64,000 nucleotides of DNA from Geosporobacter ferrireducens (GCF_001750685.1 NZ_CP017269.1:1302001-1366000); one strand, 5' to 3'; shown: positions 40,528 to 50,280, numbered from the stretch's first letter. Translations and numbers: made by a program. The notes: a model not told the origin generated them from the letters alone.

Positions 40528-42713
40528 GATGAAAGTTCCTCCTTTGAAAGCTGCGATAGGGCAATTTGTTTATAGACCTCGCAAGTTTTTAGCAGCTCTT
40601 GGTGAGTGCCAATACCTGCAATCTTTCCTTCATCAAGGACAATAATCTTATTGGCATTCATAATGGTGCTGATTCTTTGGGCAACAATCAAAACAGTACT
40701 TTCTGCTGTTTCCATCTTCAATGCTTTACGTAATGCTGCATCCGTCCTAAAATCAAGTGCAGAAAAACTATCATCAAAAATATATATTTCAGGCTTTCTA
40801 ATAAGTGCACGAGCAATGGCCAGTCTCTGTTTCTGGCCTCCTGATACATTGGTGCCTCCCTGAGAGATCTCTTTATCGAAACCCTCCTGCGCAGTTTTTA
40901 TAAAGTCCATCACTTGAGCTATTTCCGCTGCCTTCCTTAATTCCTCTTCCGTTGCTGCTTTATTGCCATATTTGATATTGCTTTCTATCGTACCGGAGAA
41001 TAATACGCCATTTTGAGGTACATAACCAATCTTTTCCCGCAGCGCATGCTGGGATACCTCTCTTATATCAATACCATCTATTAAAATTTCTCCCTCTGAA
41101 ACATCATAAAAACGGGGAATCAGGTTTATAAGGGTTGTTTTTCCGCTGCCTGTGCTTCCTATAAAGGCAGTTGTTTCTCCAGGCTTTGCTGTAAAGTTAA
41201 TGTTTGACAGCACATCCTCTTCTGCCCCCGGATATTTGAAAAAAACATTCCTAAATTCAATAAATCCTTTGATATCCGCTGGAAATTGCTTTGGTTCCCT
41301 GAGATCTCGGATGGCAATTTCGGTATCCAATACCTCTGCCAGCCGCTGTGCTGAAACAGATGCACGGGGAAACATGATAGATACCATGGAAATCATTAAA
41401 AAAGCCATAATAATCTGCATGGTGTATTGTATAAATGCCATCATGTCTCCTACCTGCATATTGCCTGAATCAATCTGATGCGCGCCTATCCATACAATCA
41501 AAAGCGTTATAGCATTCATGATCAGCATCATCATGGGCATCATCAAACTCATTAAGCGGTTAACAAATAATGATGTCCTAGTTAAATCCTGATTTGCATA
41601 GTCAAATTTCTGCTCTTCATATTTTTCATTGTTAAATGCACGGATGACCAATATCCCAATTAAAGACTCACGGGTTACAAGATTCAATCTGTCTATCAGC
41701 TTTTGCATATTCTTAAATTTGGGAATAGCAATGCCAAACAGCACGACTACCAATGTAAGAATAGCCACTACTGCTATTGCTATGATCCAACCCATAGAGG
41801 TATTCGTATTCAGTACCTTAATCATTCCCCCTATGCCTAGAATCGGTGCATAGAATACAATTCTAAGAAGCATTACCATAAGCATTTGTATCTGCTGGAT
41901 ATCATTTGTACTTCTCGTAATCAATGAAGCTGTTGAAAATTTATCGAATTCTGAATTGGAGAAACCGATTACTTTTTTAAAACCATCATTTCTGAGGTTT
42001 TTACTATGTCCCGCCGCTACTCTTGCAGCGAGCAAACCCACAATTACCGACGCCGCTGCACTCAATAAAGCAATAAGAAGCATCTTAAGTCCCGTAATAA
42101 TAATATAATTTGTTTGAAGTTTATTCGTATTCACACCTATTGTCTGATACTCCTTTTGAATAAAGAGAACTGCCGATTGCGTAATCATACTTTCGGGGAT
42201 ATTTCTAAACTTCTCATCGATCTCCTCTATCATCGCTCTTATTTGTTCTTCCGGCATTTTTGAAAGGACCGTAAATACATCTGAATTTCCCCATTCCTTT
42301 TCAATTCCACTTACAATCATGATTGCTTTGCCAAGTATCGGATTTAATCTATCAGCTACTTTTTGATCCTTCGTATTCAGCATGTAAAGAGGCTCCTGAT
42401 CAAGCAGTGGATAATTTTTAAGATGAAGCTCCAAATCCCTTGGAGAAAGCCTTGTCTTATCTAAAAGAAGGTAATTTTCTTCCACCTTCTCCAAATCCCC
42501 TGCATTGATAAAGATTTTAAGCTTATCCAACTCATCTTTACGAATAATCGTTGGCACTGCATTGCCTATACCTCCCTGTTGAATCCCTACATTAACAATA
42601 CGCGCCGTGTAATCAGGAAGCGCTAAATCACTTATAGCTTGGATGAATAATAGTCCTATTATTAAAACAATTGATATTGCAAATGGTTTTAAATATTTAA
42701 TAATCTTTAGCAT
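40524..42713 (-). CDS. ABC exporter half, degenerate ATPase site (BmrC/TM287-like)
   Basis: A 729-residue membrane-ATPase fusion. A large extracytoplasmic region (about residues 30-200) separates the first helix from the rest. ATPase motifs are GSTGSGKTT, signature NVSGGQKQRL and Walker B IYIFDDSFSALD, in which the catalytic Glu is replaced by Asp. That substitution is known for one half of heterodimeric exporters such as TM287/288 and BmrCD. GAAGGAGATATACAA precedes the ATG. Co-translated with the other half; nothing nearby reveals the cargo. Confidence 0.9.
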   Translation of the reverse strand: MLKIIKYLKPFAISIVLIIGLLFIQAISDLALPDYTARIVNVGIQQGGIGNAVPTIIRKDELDKLKIFINAGDLEKVEENYLLLDKTRLSPRDLELHLKNYPLLDQEPLYMLNTKDQKVADRLNPILGKAIMIVSGIEKEWGNSDVFTVLSKMPEEQIRAMIEEIDEKFRNIPESMITQSAVLFIQKEYQTIGVNTNKLQTNYIIITGLKMLLIALLSAAASVIVGLLAARVAAGHSKNLRNDGFKKVIGFSNSEFDKFSTASLITRSTNDIQQIQMLMVMLLRIVFYAPILGIGGMIKVLNTNTSMGWIIAIAVVAILTLVVVLFGIAIPKFKNMQKLIDRLNLVTRESLIGILVIRAFNNEKYEEQKFDYANQDLTRTSLFVNRLMSLMMPMMMLIMNAITLLIVWIGAHQIDSGNMQVGDMMAFIQYTMQIIMAFLMISMVSIMFPRASVSAQRLAEVLDTEIAIRDLREPKQFPADIKGFIEFRNVFFKYPGAEEDVLSNINFTAKPGETTAFIGSTGSGKTTLINLIPRFYDVSEGEILIDGIDIREVSQHALREKIGYVPQNGVLFSGTIESNIKYGNKAATEEELRKAAEIAQVMDFIKTAQEGFDKEISQGGTNVSGGQKQRLAIARALIRKPEIYIFDDSFSALDFRTDAALRKALKMETAESTVLIVAQRISTIMNANKIIVLDEGKIAGIGTHQELLKTCEVYKQIALSQLSKEELSS

Positions 42714-42845
42714 TTGTATATCTCCTTCTAATACTTTTAATCTATCTTAATTTAACCAAAAAAGTCCATCACCATTAATATTATAGATATAAATTGCTAT
42801 CTTTTGATAATGAATGCTTATTGAATGAAAGTGCAGCAGACATAA

Positions 42846-42883
42846 AAACAACCACCGTGATTCATAATCAACGGCGGTTGTTT
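42846..42883 (-). terminator. Terminator of disaccharide phosphorolysis operon
   Basis: Arms AAACAACCACCGTGATT (42846-42862) and the complement at 42866-42883 with small mismatches, then on the minus strand TTTTTATG. Placed 14 bp after the pgmB stop codon. Confidence 0.75.
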
Positions 42884-42896
42884 AAAATAAGGGGAG

Positions 42897-43541
42897 TCAT
42901 GCTATGATACCCAAATCAATCTCAGCAATGCTTCCAAAAACAACATCTGCTTCCTTCAATACTTCTGCATCTCCAATGCCTATAGCATACATCCCTGCAG
43001 CTTTTATGGCCTCGACTCCGGCTACAGCATCTTCTACACCTATACACTCCGAAGGTTTGACCCCTAAGGCACTTGCTGCCTTTAAAAAAATGTCTGGAGC
43101 CGGCTTTCCTCTTTTCACATCGCCCGGATCAACGATATAGTCTATATACGGTTCCAGTGCCATTGCACTGATCAATGCAGGTGCATTGTGCGATGCACTG
43201 CCTATGGCTATTTTAATGCCCTTTCCTCTCAAATACTCAAACATCTCCACCACGCCCTCAAATACATTGGCAGGAGTAAACTGACTGATTAGCTGTTTAT
43301 AATATTCATTCTTGCAAAAACATAATTTTTCCATCTCTTCTTTCGAATATTTATCCAGTATGCCGCCATACTTTAGAATGATTTTTAAGGATTCTTCCCT
43401 TGAGACACCTTTTAGGGATTCGTTCACCGTGCTGTCAATTTCCACACCAATCATGTATGCCACTGCTTTCCATGCTTGAAAATGCTGCCTACTTGTTTCT
43501 GTGATCACACCATCCAAATCAAATATTACAGCTCTGATCAT
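42897..43541 (-). CDS. pgmB: Beta-phosphoglucomutase
   Basis: A 214-residue HAD phosphatase-fold mutase. It begins with FDLDGVITETSRQHFQAWK, where the first Asp is the nucleophile and the VITE-H..AW pattern is specific for beta-PGM. The cap has GVSREESL and the core GSASHNAP and KGKPAPDIFLKAA. It converts beta-D-glucose 1-phosphate, the product of inverting GH65 phosphorylases, to glucose 6-phosphate. Its start lies inside the end of the GH65 gene (overlap 23 bp), and the pair is a classic phosphorolysis module. Confidence 0.95.
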   Translation of the reverse strand: MIRAVIFDLDGVITETSRQHFQAWKAVAYMIGVEIDSTVNESLKGVSREESLKIILKYGGILDKYSKEEMEKLCFCKNEYYKQLISQFTPANVFEGVVEMFEYLRGKGIKIAIGSASHNAPALISAMALEPYIDYIVDPGDVKRGKPAPDIFLKAASALGVKPSECIGVEDAVAGVEAIKAAGMYAIGIGDAEVLKEADVVFGSIAEIDLGIIA

Positions 43542-45807
43542 CTCTTTTCAGTCCTTCTAAAGGAATTTTCAATACTTTCTCCAATTCATATTGTCGTCCG
43601 TAGACTTTTAGCTGAAGTTTTTCACCTTCCAAAAGCTCTATTTCCAGGTAATCTGTAACTTTTACACACAGCTTTCGACCTCTGTATATCAGCCTAAACC
43701 CATATCCACTCCAATTTTGAGGGCACCAGGGTGATAAGGCAATACCTTCATTCTTTATACGATATCCTGCAAATCCAAAGATAACAGATAAGGCGGTGCC
43801 TCCTAAATTGGCTATATGCAGGCCATCCTTTGTATTTCCGTGGGTATTGTCCAAATCCAACCGTACAGTCTCCATGAAATAGTCATAGGCTTTCTCATAA
43901 TAGCCGCACTTCGAAGCCATAATCCCATAGATACAGGATGACAATGAAGAATCATGGGTAGTAACTTTTTCGTAATAATCAAAGGCATTTCTTATAGACG
44001 CTTCTTCTGAAAAATCTTCCAGAAGAAAATGAGCCAATACCGTATCTGCCTGTTTGATCACTTGATAACGATAAATCGTTAAAGGATGATAGTACAGCAG
44101 CAATGGATATTTCTCCTCCGGCGTCCCTTCAAAATCCCATAGCGCCTTATCTAAAAAAGCATCATCCTGCTTATGGATTTTTAACACCTCATCATAGGGT
44201 AAATACATGTTTTGAGATGCTTCAATCATCTCGTCAATTTCAGTCTCAACCATCTGTATCTTCCTGGTGATTTCCTCAAGAATTTGAGGATTTTCCAGCT
44301 TTAGCATCTCGTAAAACTTCACTGCCCACTCCATATTGTATCGTGCCATTGCATTGGTGTAATAGTTATTGTTAACGATGCAGGAATACTCATCAGGACC
44401 GGTGACATTGTGGATCATGAATTTCCCGTCGTGGAAATGTCCAACATCCAACCATAGTCGGGCTGTCTCAAAAATCACCTCTGCACCATAGCGACAAATA
44501 AAGTCTAAATCTTCATGCTGTAGATAATGTTGAATGAATCCATAAGCAATATCGCCATTAATATGATACTGTGCTGTTCCTGCGGGAAAGAAAGTAGAGC
44601 ACTCTCTTCCTGCGATGGTTCGCCACGGATATTTCACCCCTCTTTTATGCCCCAGAATCCGAGCCTCTTTCCTAGCATGATCTAAGATACTATGGCGATA
44701 AATCAATAGTTTTTCAGCGATTTCCGGCTGTACCAACTGCAGCACCGGCAATATATAAATCTCTGTGTCCCAGAAATAATGCCCCTCATATCCTTCGCCT
44801 GTCAAGCCTTTTGCAGCAATGTTTGTCAATCCGTCTTTTCCCACCGACTGAAGCAGTTGAAACAGACTAAAGCGTACTCCTTGCTGAATTAAATCATTCC
44901 CATATATCTGAATATCAGAATGATGCCAAAAATTCTCCAAATACAGCCTTTGTATTGCCAAATGCTCATCAAAGGATCGTATCGAATGTTTTTTGATGAT
45001 GTCCAATATACGATGCAGTACAGGTTCTTGATTGTGCCTACTGTGGGAGTATGCAGCATATTTAGTCAGAGTCATCCTTCCATTGGTTGAATAAACTGCA
45101 CGCATTTTTGGCTCCTGCTCACCCGCTATCTCTACAAAAGCATCTTTCTCTGAACAATGGTGATACACAGCGCAGCCTACCTCATAATCTGTCTGTTTTG
45201 TTCTTGCTGTTATGATCATATATCGGCCATCGATAAGGTTGCTGCTTTTCCAATCCAACAGTTTGGCATGTTCCCCAACCCGTGGGTCGAAAGCATCTGT
45301 ATAGTTGCTCACCTCGCCGTTCATATAAGATTTAACCAATATTTCTCCCTCATACTTTATTTTAACTTCTATTGCAAACAGTTCCTTGATCTGAAAGGAA
45401 ACCATTCTCCGAAACCTTATGGAAGCACTTTTTCCCTTCTGCGTTTGATATTCAAAGGAACGCTCAGCATATCCTTCATCAAAATAAAGGGTTCGTTTAT
45501 AATTGACATGATTACCATTAAAGAGGGATACACACTCTCCATCTAAATAGATCTCTATGGTCTGCACATCCATGAGATTTGGCATCTTTTCCTGCATCTC
45601 AGGGAATCCAAACAGCTTTTCACTGTACTTCGCCTCTACTAAATCATAGAAACCGTTGATATAGGTTCCTCGAATGCTGGTGTAATGTTGAGGATAGCCT
45701 TCCTCAAAACAACCTCTTATTCCAAGATAACCATTAGCAAGGGTATAAAGGCTCTCCTCAACGGGTAAAACGGTAAGATCAAGAGATGAACTTTCTAATT
45801 TCCACAT
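43519..45807 (-). CDS. GH65 disaccharide phosphorylase
   Basis: A 762-residue GH65 enzyme. Markers are LPVEESLYTLANGYLGIRG at the start, EGYEGHYFWDTEIYILP, CSTFFPAGTAQYHINGDIAY and the catalytic acid Glu473 in GPDEYS. It splits an alpha-linked glucose disaccharide (maltose, trehalose, kojibiose or nigerose) with phosphate to beta-glucose 1-phosphate and glucose. Linkage specificity is not decidable by eye; the presence of an ABC importer suggests that the disaccharide is taken up intact. The gene follows the MalG-type permease by 9 bp and overlaps pgmB. Confidence 0.92.
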   Translation of the reverse strand: MWKLESSSLDLTVLPVEESLYTLANGYLGIRGCFEEGYPQHYTSIRGTYINGFYDLVEAKYSEKLFGFPEMQEKMPNLMDVQTIEIYLDGECVSLFNGNHVNYKRTLYFDEGYAERSFEYQTQKGKSASIRFRRMVSFQIKELFAIEVKIKYEGEILVKSYMNGEVSNYTDAFDPRVGEHAKLLDWKSSNLIDGRYMIITARTKQTDYEVGCAVYHHCSEKDAFVEIAGEQEPKMRAVYSTNGRMTLTKYAAYSHSRHNQEPVLHRILDIIKKHSIRSFDEHLAIQRLYLENFWHHSDIQIYGNDLIQQGVRFSLFQLLQSVGKDGLTNIAAKGLTGEGYEGHYFWDTEIYILPVLQLVQPEIAEKLLIYRHSILDHARKEARILGHKRGVKYPWRTIAGRECSTFFPAGTAQYHINGDIAYGFIQHYLQHEDLDFICRYGAEVIFETARLWLDVGHFHDGKFMIHNVTGPDEYSCIVNNNYYTNAMARYNMEWAVKFYEMLKLENPQILEEITRKIQMVETEIDEMIEASQNMYLPYDEVLKIHKQDDAFLDKALWDFEGTPEEKYPLLLYYHPLTIYRYQVIKQADTVLAHFLLEDFSEEASIRNAFDYYEKVTTHDSSLSSCIYGIMASKCGYYEKAYDYFMETVRLDLDNTHGNTKDGLHIANLGGTALSVIFGFAGYRIKNEGIALSPWCPQNWSGYGFRLIYRGRKLCVKVTDYLEIELLEGEKLQLKVYGRQYELEKVLKIPLEGLKRDDQSCNI

Positions 45808-45816
45808 AGCTGTCTT

Positions 45817-46641
45817 CTACTCCTTCACGGCACCAGATGTAAGTCCAGATATAATCTGACGCTGAAATAATATAACAATAATTAAGGTTGGGATGGTTAC
45901 TACCACAGTAGCGGCTGTGACCTGCCCCCAAAAGATTTGAAATTGCCCTCTTAAGAAAGTAATGGCAACTGTAGCTGTATGATAGCTGCTGTCTGGGTTC
46001 AATGTCAAAGCAAGTAAAAACTCATTCCATACAGAAATAAAAGTAATAATCGCCGATGTAAAAATACCGGGCAGCGCCAATGGTAAGATAATGTTCGTAA
46101 AAGTCTTCATTTTGGATGCTCCATCTATTTTGGCAGACTCCTCCATTTCCTTCGGTACCTTGTTAAAATGGGTTACCAGTATGTAAATAGCCACAGGAAG
46201 TGCGATCATGGAGTAGGGAAGGCTAATGAAGTAGGAATTGGTCCAATTCAATTTGACAAAGGCTTGATAGATTGGACCTACTACAGTCATTTGAGGAAAC
46301 ATAGAAGTAGCCAGCACGACAGCCAATAACAGCCGTTTCCCCCAAAATTTAAGCCTCGCAATGGCATAGGCAGCGATCGCAGCTATAATGGTAACATACA
46401 TCGTAGTGATCGAAGAAATAATTAAACTATTTTTTAATGCGTTTAAGATATTGCCTCTGAATAGTGCTTCATAATGCTCAAGGGTAGGCTGATCTGCCAG
46501 AATTTTGAAAGCACCGGAACCCCATATCTCACTCTCAGGTTTCAGGGAGGTCAGAAATACCCAAATAAACGGAAATATAATGATTAATAAATATAAGACA
46601 ATCGCAGCTGCTAAAAGTCGCTCTGTTTTTTTGTTTATCAC
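45817..46641 (-). CDS. Carbohydrate ABC permease, MalG type
   Basis: A 274-residue inner-membrane permease with six helices, the binding-protein-dependent EAA loop (EMEESAKIDGASKMKTFTNI, then ILPLALPGI) and a typical MalG-family C-terminus. It is the partner of the MalF-type permease (upstream) and of the SBP. Its ATPase is not within the operon. Confidence 0.93.
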   Translation of the reverse strand: MINKKTERLLAAAIVLYLLIIIFPFIWVFLTSLKPESEIWGSGAFKILADQPTLEHYEALFRGNILNALKNSLIISSITTMYVTIIAAIAAYAIARLKFWGKRLLLAVVLATSMFPQMTVVGPIYQAFVKLNWTNSYFISLPYSMIALPVAIYILVTHFNKVPKEMEESAKIDGASKMKTFTNIILPLALPGIFTSAIITFISVWNEFLLALTLNPDSSYHTATVAITFLRGQFQIFWGQVTAATVVVTIPTLIIVILFQRQIISGLTSGAVKE

Positions 46642-46654
46642 AGTACTTCACCTC

Positions 46655-47896
46655 CTAATCAGATATGAGTTGAATATCCAAAAATTTGATATATAAGTAA
46701 GAAATCACACCTACACAAAGGGCCATGATCAGAATAATGGCTGCCCCATAGCCAAATCGTGTTTGAGCGAACATTACTTTATAGGCATAAATAGAGATAG
46801 ACTCAGTAGTCCCTCCAGGTCCACCACCAGTTAATACCCATATCAAATCAAAAATTCTAAATGCATCCAATGTTCTAAAGAGAAGTGCTACCAAAATAGA
46901 TGGTTTCAGCAACGGCAGGGTAATATGCATAAACTGCCTCCATTTCCCAGCACCGTCCAACATGGCAGATTCATACAAACTATCGGGAATCACTTGCAGT
47001 CCAGCCAGCAATAGTAATCCAAAATAGGGTGTTGTCTTCCAAACATCTGCAAAAATAATAGACCACAGGGCACTGGTGCTTGTTAACATCAGATCTGTTG
47101 ATTGACCAATAATCCCAACGCGCTCTAAAATAAGCGCCACAATCCCACTGGACCCATTATACAGATATGCCCACATCAGGGCTGCTACTGCAGTCGGGAT
47201 TGCCCATGGTATTAGTGAAAAAGTCCTTATCCATCCCCTTCCAACCATGGCCTTATTCATAATCAGTGCCAGTATTAAGCCAAAAACAAATTCCATTCCA
47301 ACAGAAACCAATGTGAAAAACAATGTAACCATAATCGTTTGCCATATTCTTGGATCTTTTAAGACTGTTTGGAAATTTCCAAGACCAGTATAGTTTGCTG
47401 GAATGATCGATGTATCCAGTTCTGAAGCCACCAGCATTATATCTTCCCGAAGATCAAAGGTGTCATCTGTTTGATAAAGGCCATTCAGACTGGCAATAAC
47501 CTTATCCGATGCCTTCACTAACAGCTCATGCTCCTCTCCATTGATTGGAACAATCCCCTCTTTCCCCGGAAACATAGCTTGAATCTCTTCATAGGTTTCA
47601 AGAATCATCTGCTGGGTATCACTAATTTTTTCTTTGGTACTGCCTAAGCTTACAGTATCTTTTTCTATTTCCAAATAGTAATCAATATAATCAAAGGTTT
47701 CATGCATGAGTTTTAAGTTATACTGTTCAGAAAAGTATAAGCCTGACTTTTGTTGGTCATTTAACTGAAAATCAAAGAATGAATACTTGGTCGACTGGGC
47801 AACTGGCCATAATGAGAATAGTATGATGAAGATAAGTGCAGGTATTACCAAAACGTAGCCTAGATGATGATCCAACCATGCAGTAATTTTTCTCAT
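46655..47896 (-). CDS. Carbohydrate ABC permease, MalF type, with extracytoplasmic insert
   Basis: A 413-residue permease with the EAA loop LYESAMLDGAGKWRQFMHI, then TLPLLKPSI. The start at 47896 is preferred to 47947 because AGGAG lies 8 nt ahead. Between the first helix (about 14-35) and the second there is an extracytoplasmic insert of roughly 110 residues (about 45-155), rich in charged residues and lacking a signal of its own, in the position of the periplasmic P2 domain of E. coli MalF. Most Gram-positive MalF homologues lack it. Confidence 0.9.
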   Translation of the reverse strand: MRKITAWLDHHLGYVLVIPALIFIILFSLWPVAQSTKYSFFDFQLNDQQKSGLYFSEQYNLKLMHETFDYIDYYLEIEKDTVSLGSTKEKISDTQQMILETYEEIQAMFPGKEGIVPINGEEHELLVKASDKVIASLNGLYQTDDTFDLREDIMLVASELDTSIIPANYTGLGNFQTVLKDPRIWQTIMVTLFFTLVSVGMEFVFGLILALIMNKAMVGRGWIRTFSLIPWAIPTAVAALMWAYLYNGSSGIVALILERVGIIGQSTDLMLTSTSALWSIIFADVWKTTPYFGLLLLAGLQVIPDSLYESAMLDGAGKWRQFMHITLPLLKPSILVALLFRTLDAFRIFDLIWVLTGGGPGGTTESISIYAYKVMFAQTRFGYGAAIILIMALCVGVISYLYIKFLDIQLISD

Positions 47897-47977
47897 GAAA
47901 ACAACTCCTATAATCAAATCTAATAAAAAGAGCGTCGACGACAGCAAAGCTGTCTGAGCACCTTCCTGAAGGCGGCA

Positions 47978-48055
47978 GGGGATTTTTCATCCCCTACAAC
48001 CCCTATTTTTTATATAATAGAAAAGCTTTGGCGATTTTCACCAACCAAAGCTTTT
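47978..48055 (-). other. Hairpins between SBP and permease genes
   Basis: AAAAGCTTTGG (48021-48031) and CCAAAGCTTTT (48045-48055) form an 11-bp stem 14 bp after the SBP stop. GGGGAT...ATCCCC (47978-47994) and ACAGC-AAA-GCTGT (47941-47953) form further hairpins before the permease ribosome binding site. The set probably limits read-through or stabilises the SBP message, giving more SBP than permease. Confidence 0.6.
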
Positions 48056-48068
48056 ATTGAATTCCTCA

Positions 48069-49316
48069 TTATTGCTGTAGTTTTTCTTGAATGCTTTTCA
48101 CCGCATCCTCCAGCTTTCCATTTCCAGATAAAAATTCATGGGCTTTTAATTGAATTACGTCTGAAACCTCTGAATAATTCGCTACTACAGGTCTCGCAAT
48201 CGTGCTTTGCAGCGCTTTCTGGAATGCTTCATCAGTTAACAGCGCATTTGCTTGCAATACTTGCGAATCTTTCATTAGCGCGTTATAGCCTGGAAGGTAA
48301 CTGCCAACAGTTGCATTGATTGTTTGCCCTTCAGGTCCTGCAAGAAATGCTAAGAATGCTTTTGCACCCTCCATATTTTTTGAATTTACATTGATCCCTA
48401 AAATCCAACCCCCTACAGTCCCGCCGTTAGGCAGTGCAGCATAACCTATTTTATCCGTACCGACCGTATAATCACCTGATGCAGCCATTCCATTCATATA
48501 AGGCCAGTTTCTGCCAAAAACCGATTCTCCATTTAAGAACGCATTATGGGTTTCCCCTTCTGTATAAACCAAAATATTATCCGGTGTTACTTTAGAATCC
48601 GTAAATGCCTTCATCATCTTCAGACCATTTTCCAGGTCCGTCCAGTTGTTTGTAAATTCATTTACATTACAAGTAAGTCCTTCATACTGGCTGGATTGAT
48701 AGACATAACTGTATTTCGTGCCGCCTTTTCCAGCGTACTTTTCTGCCATTGCAAACAAGTCCTCGTATGTATAATCAGCGCCGGCAAGTTTTTGAGCATC
48801 TTCTTCCGAAACAATATCTTTACGATAGTATAAGAATCCTAAATCTGAAAAATAAGGTAAGGCATAGTGCTTTCCTTTATATTTTCCTGAGGATATTGAA
48901 CCAGCATTAAAATCTGCAGGCTTCCATCCAGCGTCCTTAATGAAGGTATCTAAGGGCTCCAGGTATCCAGCTGCTGCAAATTCCCCTGCCCATACTACGT
49001 CCATGGAAATCACGTCATATTCTCCAGACTTGCTGGATAATGAATTAACAATTTGATCATGCATATTTCCAGAGTCATTTGTAAGGATAATGGCTTCCAC
49101 TTCATACTGCTCACTTTTTTGATTAAATGCCGTTACAATACTCTCAAGAGCTTTGGTGCTATCCGCTTGAACTGCAAATTTAACCTTCGTTTTTTCGACG
49201 CTTGGCTCACTGGCTGCAGGTGCTTCCGTACTCGGTGTCTTACTCGTACATCCTGCAAATGCCAACATAGACAGGACTAACACCATAATTAGAAACATGG
49301 ATACACTTCTTTTCAT
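48069..49316 (-). CDS. Sugar-binding lipoprotein of ABC transporter
   Basis: A 415-residue extracellular solute-binding protein with a signal peptide ending in lipobox FAGC (Cys23) and a Ser/Pro/Ala linker. The body has SBP family 1 features (EVEAIILTNDSGNMHDQIVN, VISMDVVWAGEFAAAGYLEPL, ALPYFSDLGFLYYRKDIV, GPEGQTI). It captures the sugar for the two permeases. AAAGGGGGAGC precedes the ATG. Confidence 0.93.
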   Translation of the reverse strand: MKRSVSMFLIMVLVLSMLAFAGCTSKTPSTEAPAASEPSVEKTKVKFAVQADSTKALESIVTAFNQKSEQYEVEAIILTNDSGNMHDQIVNSLSSKSGEYDVISMDVVWAGEFAAAGYLEPLDTFIKDAGWKPADFNAGSISSGKYKGKHYALPYFSDLGFLYYRKDIVSEEDAQKLAGADYTYEDLFAMAEKYAGKGGTKYSYVYQSSQYEGLTCNVNEFTNNWTDLENGLKMMKAFTDSKVTPDNILVYTEGETHNAFLNGESVFGRNWPYMNGMAASGDYTVGTDKIGYAALPNGGTVGGWILGINVNSKNMEGAKAFLAFLAGPEGQTINATVGSYLPGYNALMKDSQVLQANALLTDEAFQKALQSTIARPVVANYSEVSDVIQLKAHEFLSGNGKLEDAVKSIQEKLQQ

Positions 49317-49340
49317 TTATGCTCCCCCTTTTTTAATGAT

Positions 49341-49369
49341 CTTCTATCACCTTGGGGATCAAGTGTCAA
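49341..49369 (-). promoter_or_regulatory. Promoter of SBP operon
   Basis: Minus strand: TTGACA at 49369-49364, 17-nt spacer, TAGAAG at 49346-49341, leaving a short leader of about 15-20 nt before the SBP ribosome binding site. Confidence 0.55.
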
Positions 49370-49426
49370 GCCATAAACCCGTCTCGCCACCCGTAAACGC
49401 CCAAGTATCGGTTCTTTAACCCCTTT

Positions 49427-49440
49427 TGAAAACGTTATCA
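49427..49440. promoter_or_regulatory. CcpA cre site
   Basis: TGAAAACGTTATCA matches the CcpA operator consensus TGWAANCGNTNWCA at every position. It lies between the divergent SBP operon and AraC gene, about 60 bp upstream of the SBP -35 and 15 bp upstream of the AraC -35. Catabolite control of both is likely. Confidence 0.8.
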
Positions 49441-49454
49441 AAGGAATCGTTATA

Positions 49455-49483
49455 TTGACATTGTAAACGATTTTTCATACGAT
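49455..49483 (+). promoter_or_regulatory. Promoter of AraC regulator gene
   Basis: TTGACA at 49455-49460, 17-nt spacer, TACGAT at 49478-49483. Confidence 0.6.
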
Positions 49484-49541
49484 AATAATAGAATTTTTAT
49501 ATTATTAACAATATTTTAAGGTAACTCTTAGGAGGTTGTTC

Positions 49542-50255
49542 ATGCCCAATTCATTCCTCTTTAAAAAAATGGAGAATCTTCATTGCGATTATCGTCATCC
49601 GTCCTATTATCTTGAGCGTAAGCTCATCAATGAAATCAAACGGGGTGTAGAGAAGCAAGCTTTGGAAACATTAGACATCATAAATTCTACTGAGCGGGCA
49701 ACACTGGCAGATAATCCCTTAAGGTCACTTAAGAATTCTCTGATAGCAAGCTGTGCACTCTTTTCCAGAGCCGCGGTGGAAGCAAACGTTCACCCGGAAG
49801 ATGTCTTTTCTCAAAGTGATGTATTTATTTTGGAAATTGAAAAATTCAATAATATTAAAGAACTGCAATCCTTTGAGTATCATATGGTTAGAACCTTTAT
49901 CAAAATGATTAATCAAGAGAGGATACGTTCTTACTCTTTGCCCATCACCCGTATGATCAATTACATCCATGAACACATTACAGAAAAAATATCCCTGAAT
50001 CAGCTTGCGCAGTTAACACAAAAATCCGCAGCATACTTATCTGCGGAATTTAAAAATGAAGTCGGACTCAATGTCACAGAATATATCCAATTGAAAAAAA
50101 TAGAAACCTCTAAGGATTTTCTTGAACTCACCAATATGAGTATCCATGAAATCGCCATGCTGTTTAATTTCTGCAATACAGCTTATTATGCCAGTGTCTT
50201 TAAAAAACATATGGGTATGACGCCCAGTGTTTACCGTTCCAAACGAAATTTATAA
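49542..50255 (+). CDS. AraC-family regulator of the phosphorolysis operon
   Basis: A 237-residue regulator. The C-terminal 100 residues have two AraC helix-turn-helices (ISLNQLAQLTQKSAAYLSAEFK, IHEIAMLFNFCNTAYYASVFKK, MTPSVYR). The N-terminal helical domain (EIKRGVEKQALETLDII, PLRSLKNSLIASCALFSRAA) resembles the sugar-sensing domain of Firmicute AraC proteins near ABC importers. The ATG at 49542 is 6 nt after AGGAGG. It is divergent from the SBP operon and most likely its activator. Confidence 0.88.
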   Translation: MPNSFLFKKMENLHCDYRHPSYYLERKLINEIKRGVEKQALETLDIINSTERATLADNPLRSLKNSLIASCALFSRAAVEANVHPEDVFSQSDVFILEIEKFNNIKELQSFEYHMVRTFIKMINQERIRSYSLPITRMINYIHEHITEKISLNQLAQLTQKSAAYLSAEFKNEVGLNVTEYIQLKKIETSKDFLELTNMSIHEIAMLFNFCNTAYYASVFKKHMGMTPSVYRSKRNL

Positions 50256-50280
50256 AGCCTTCCAATAGGTCTTACAGTCA

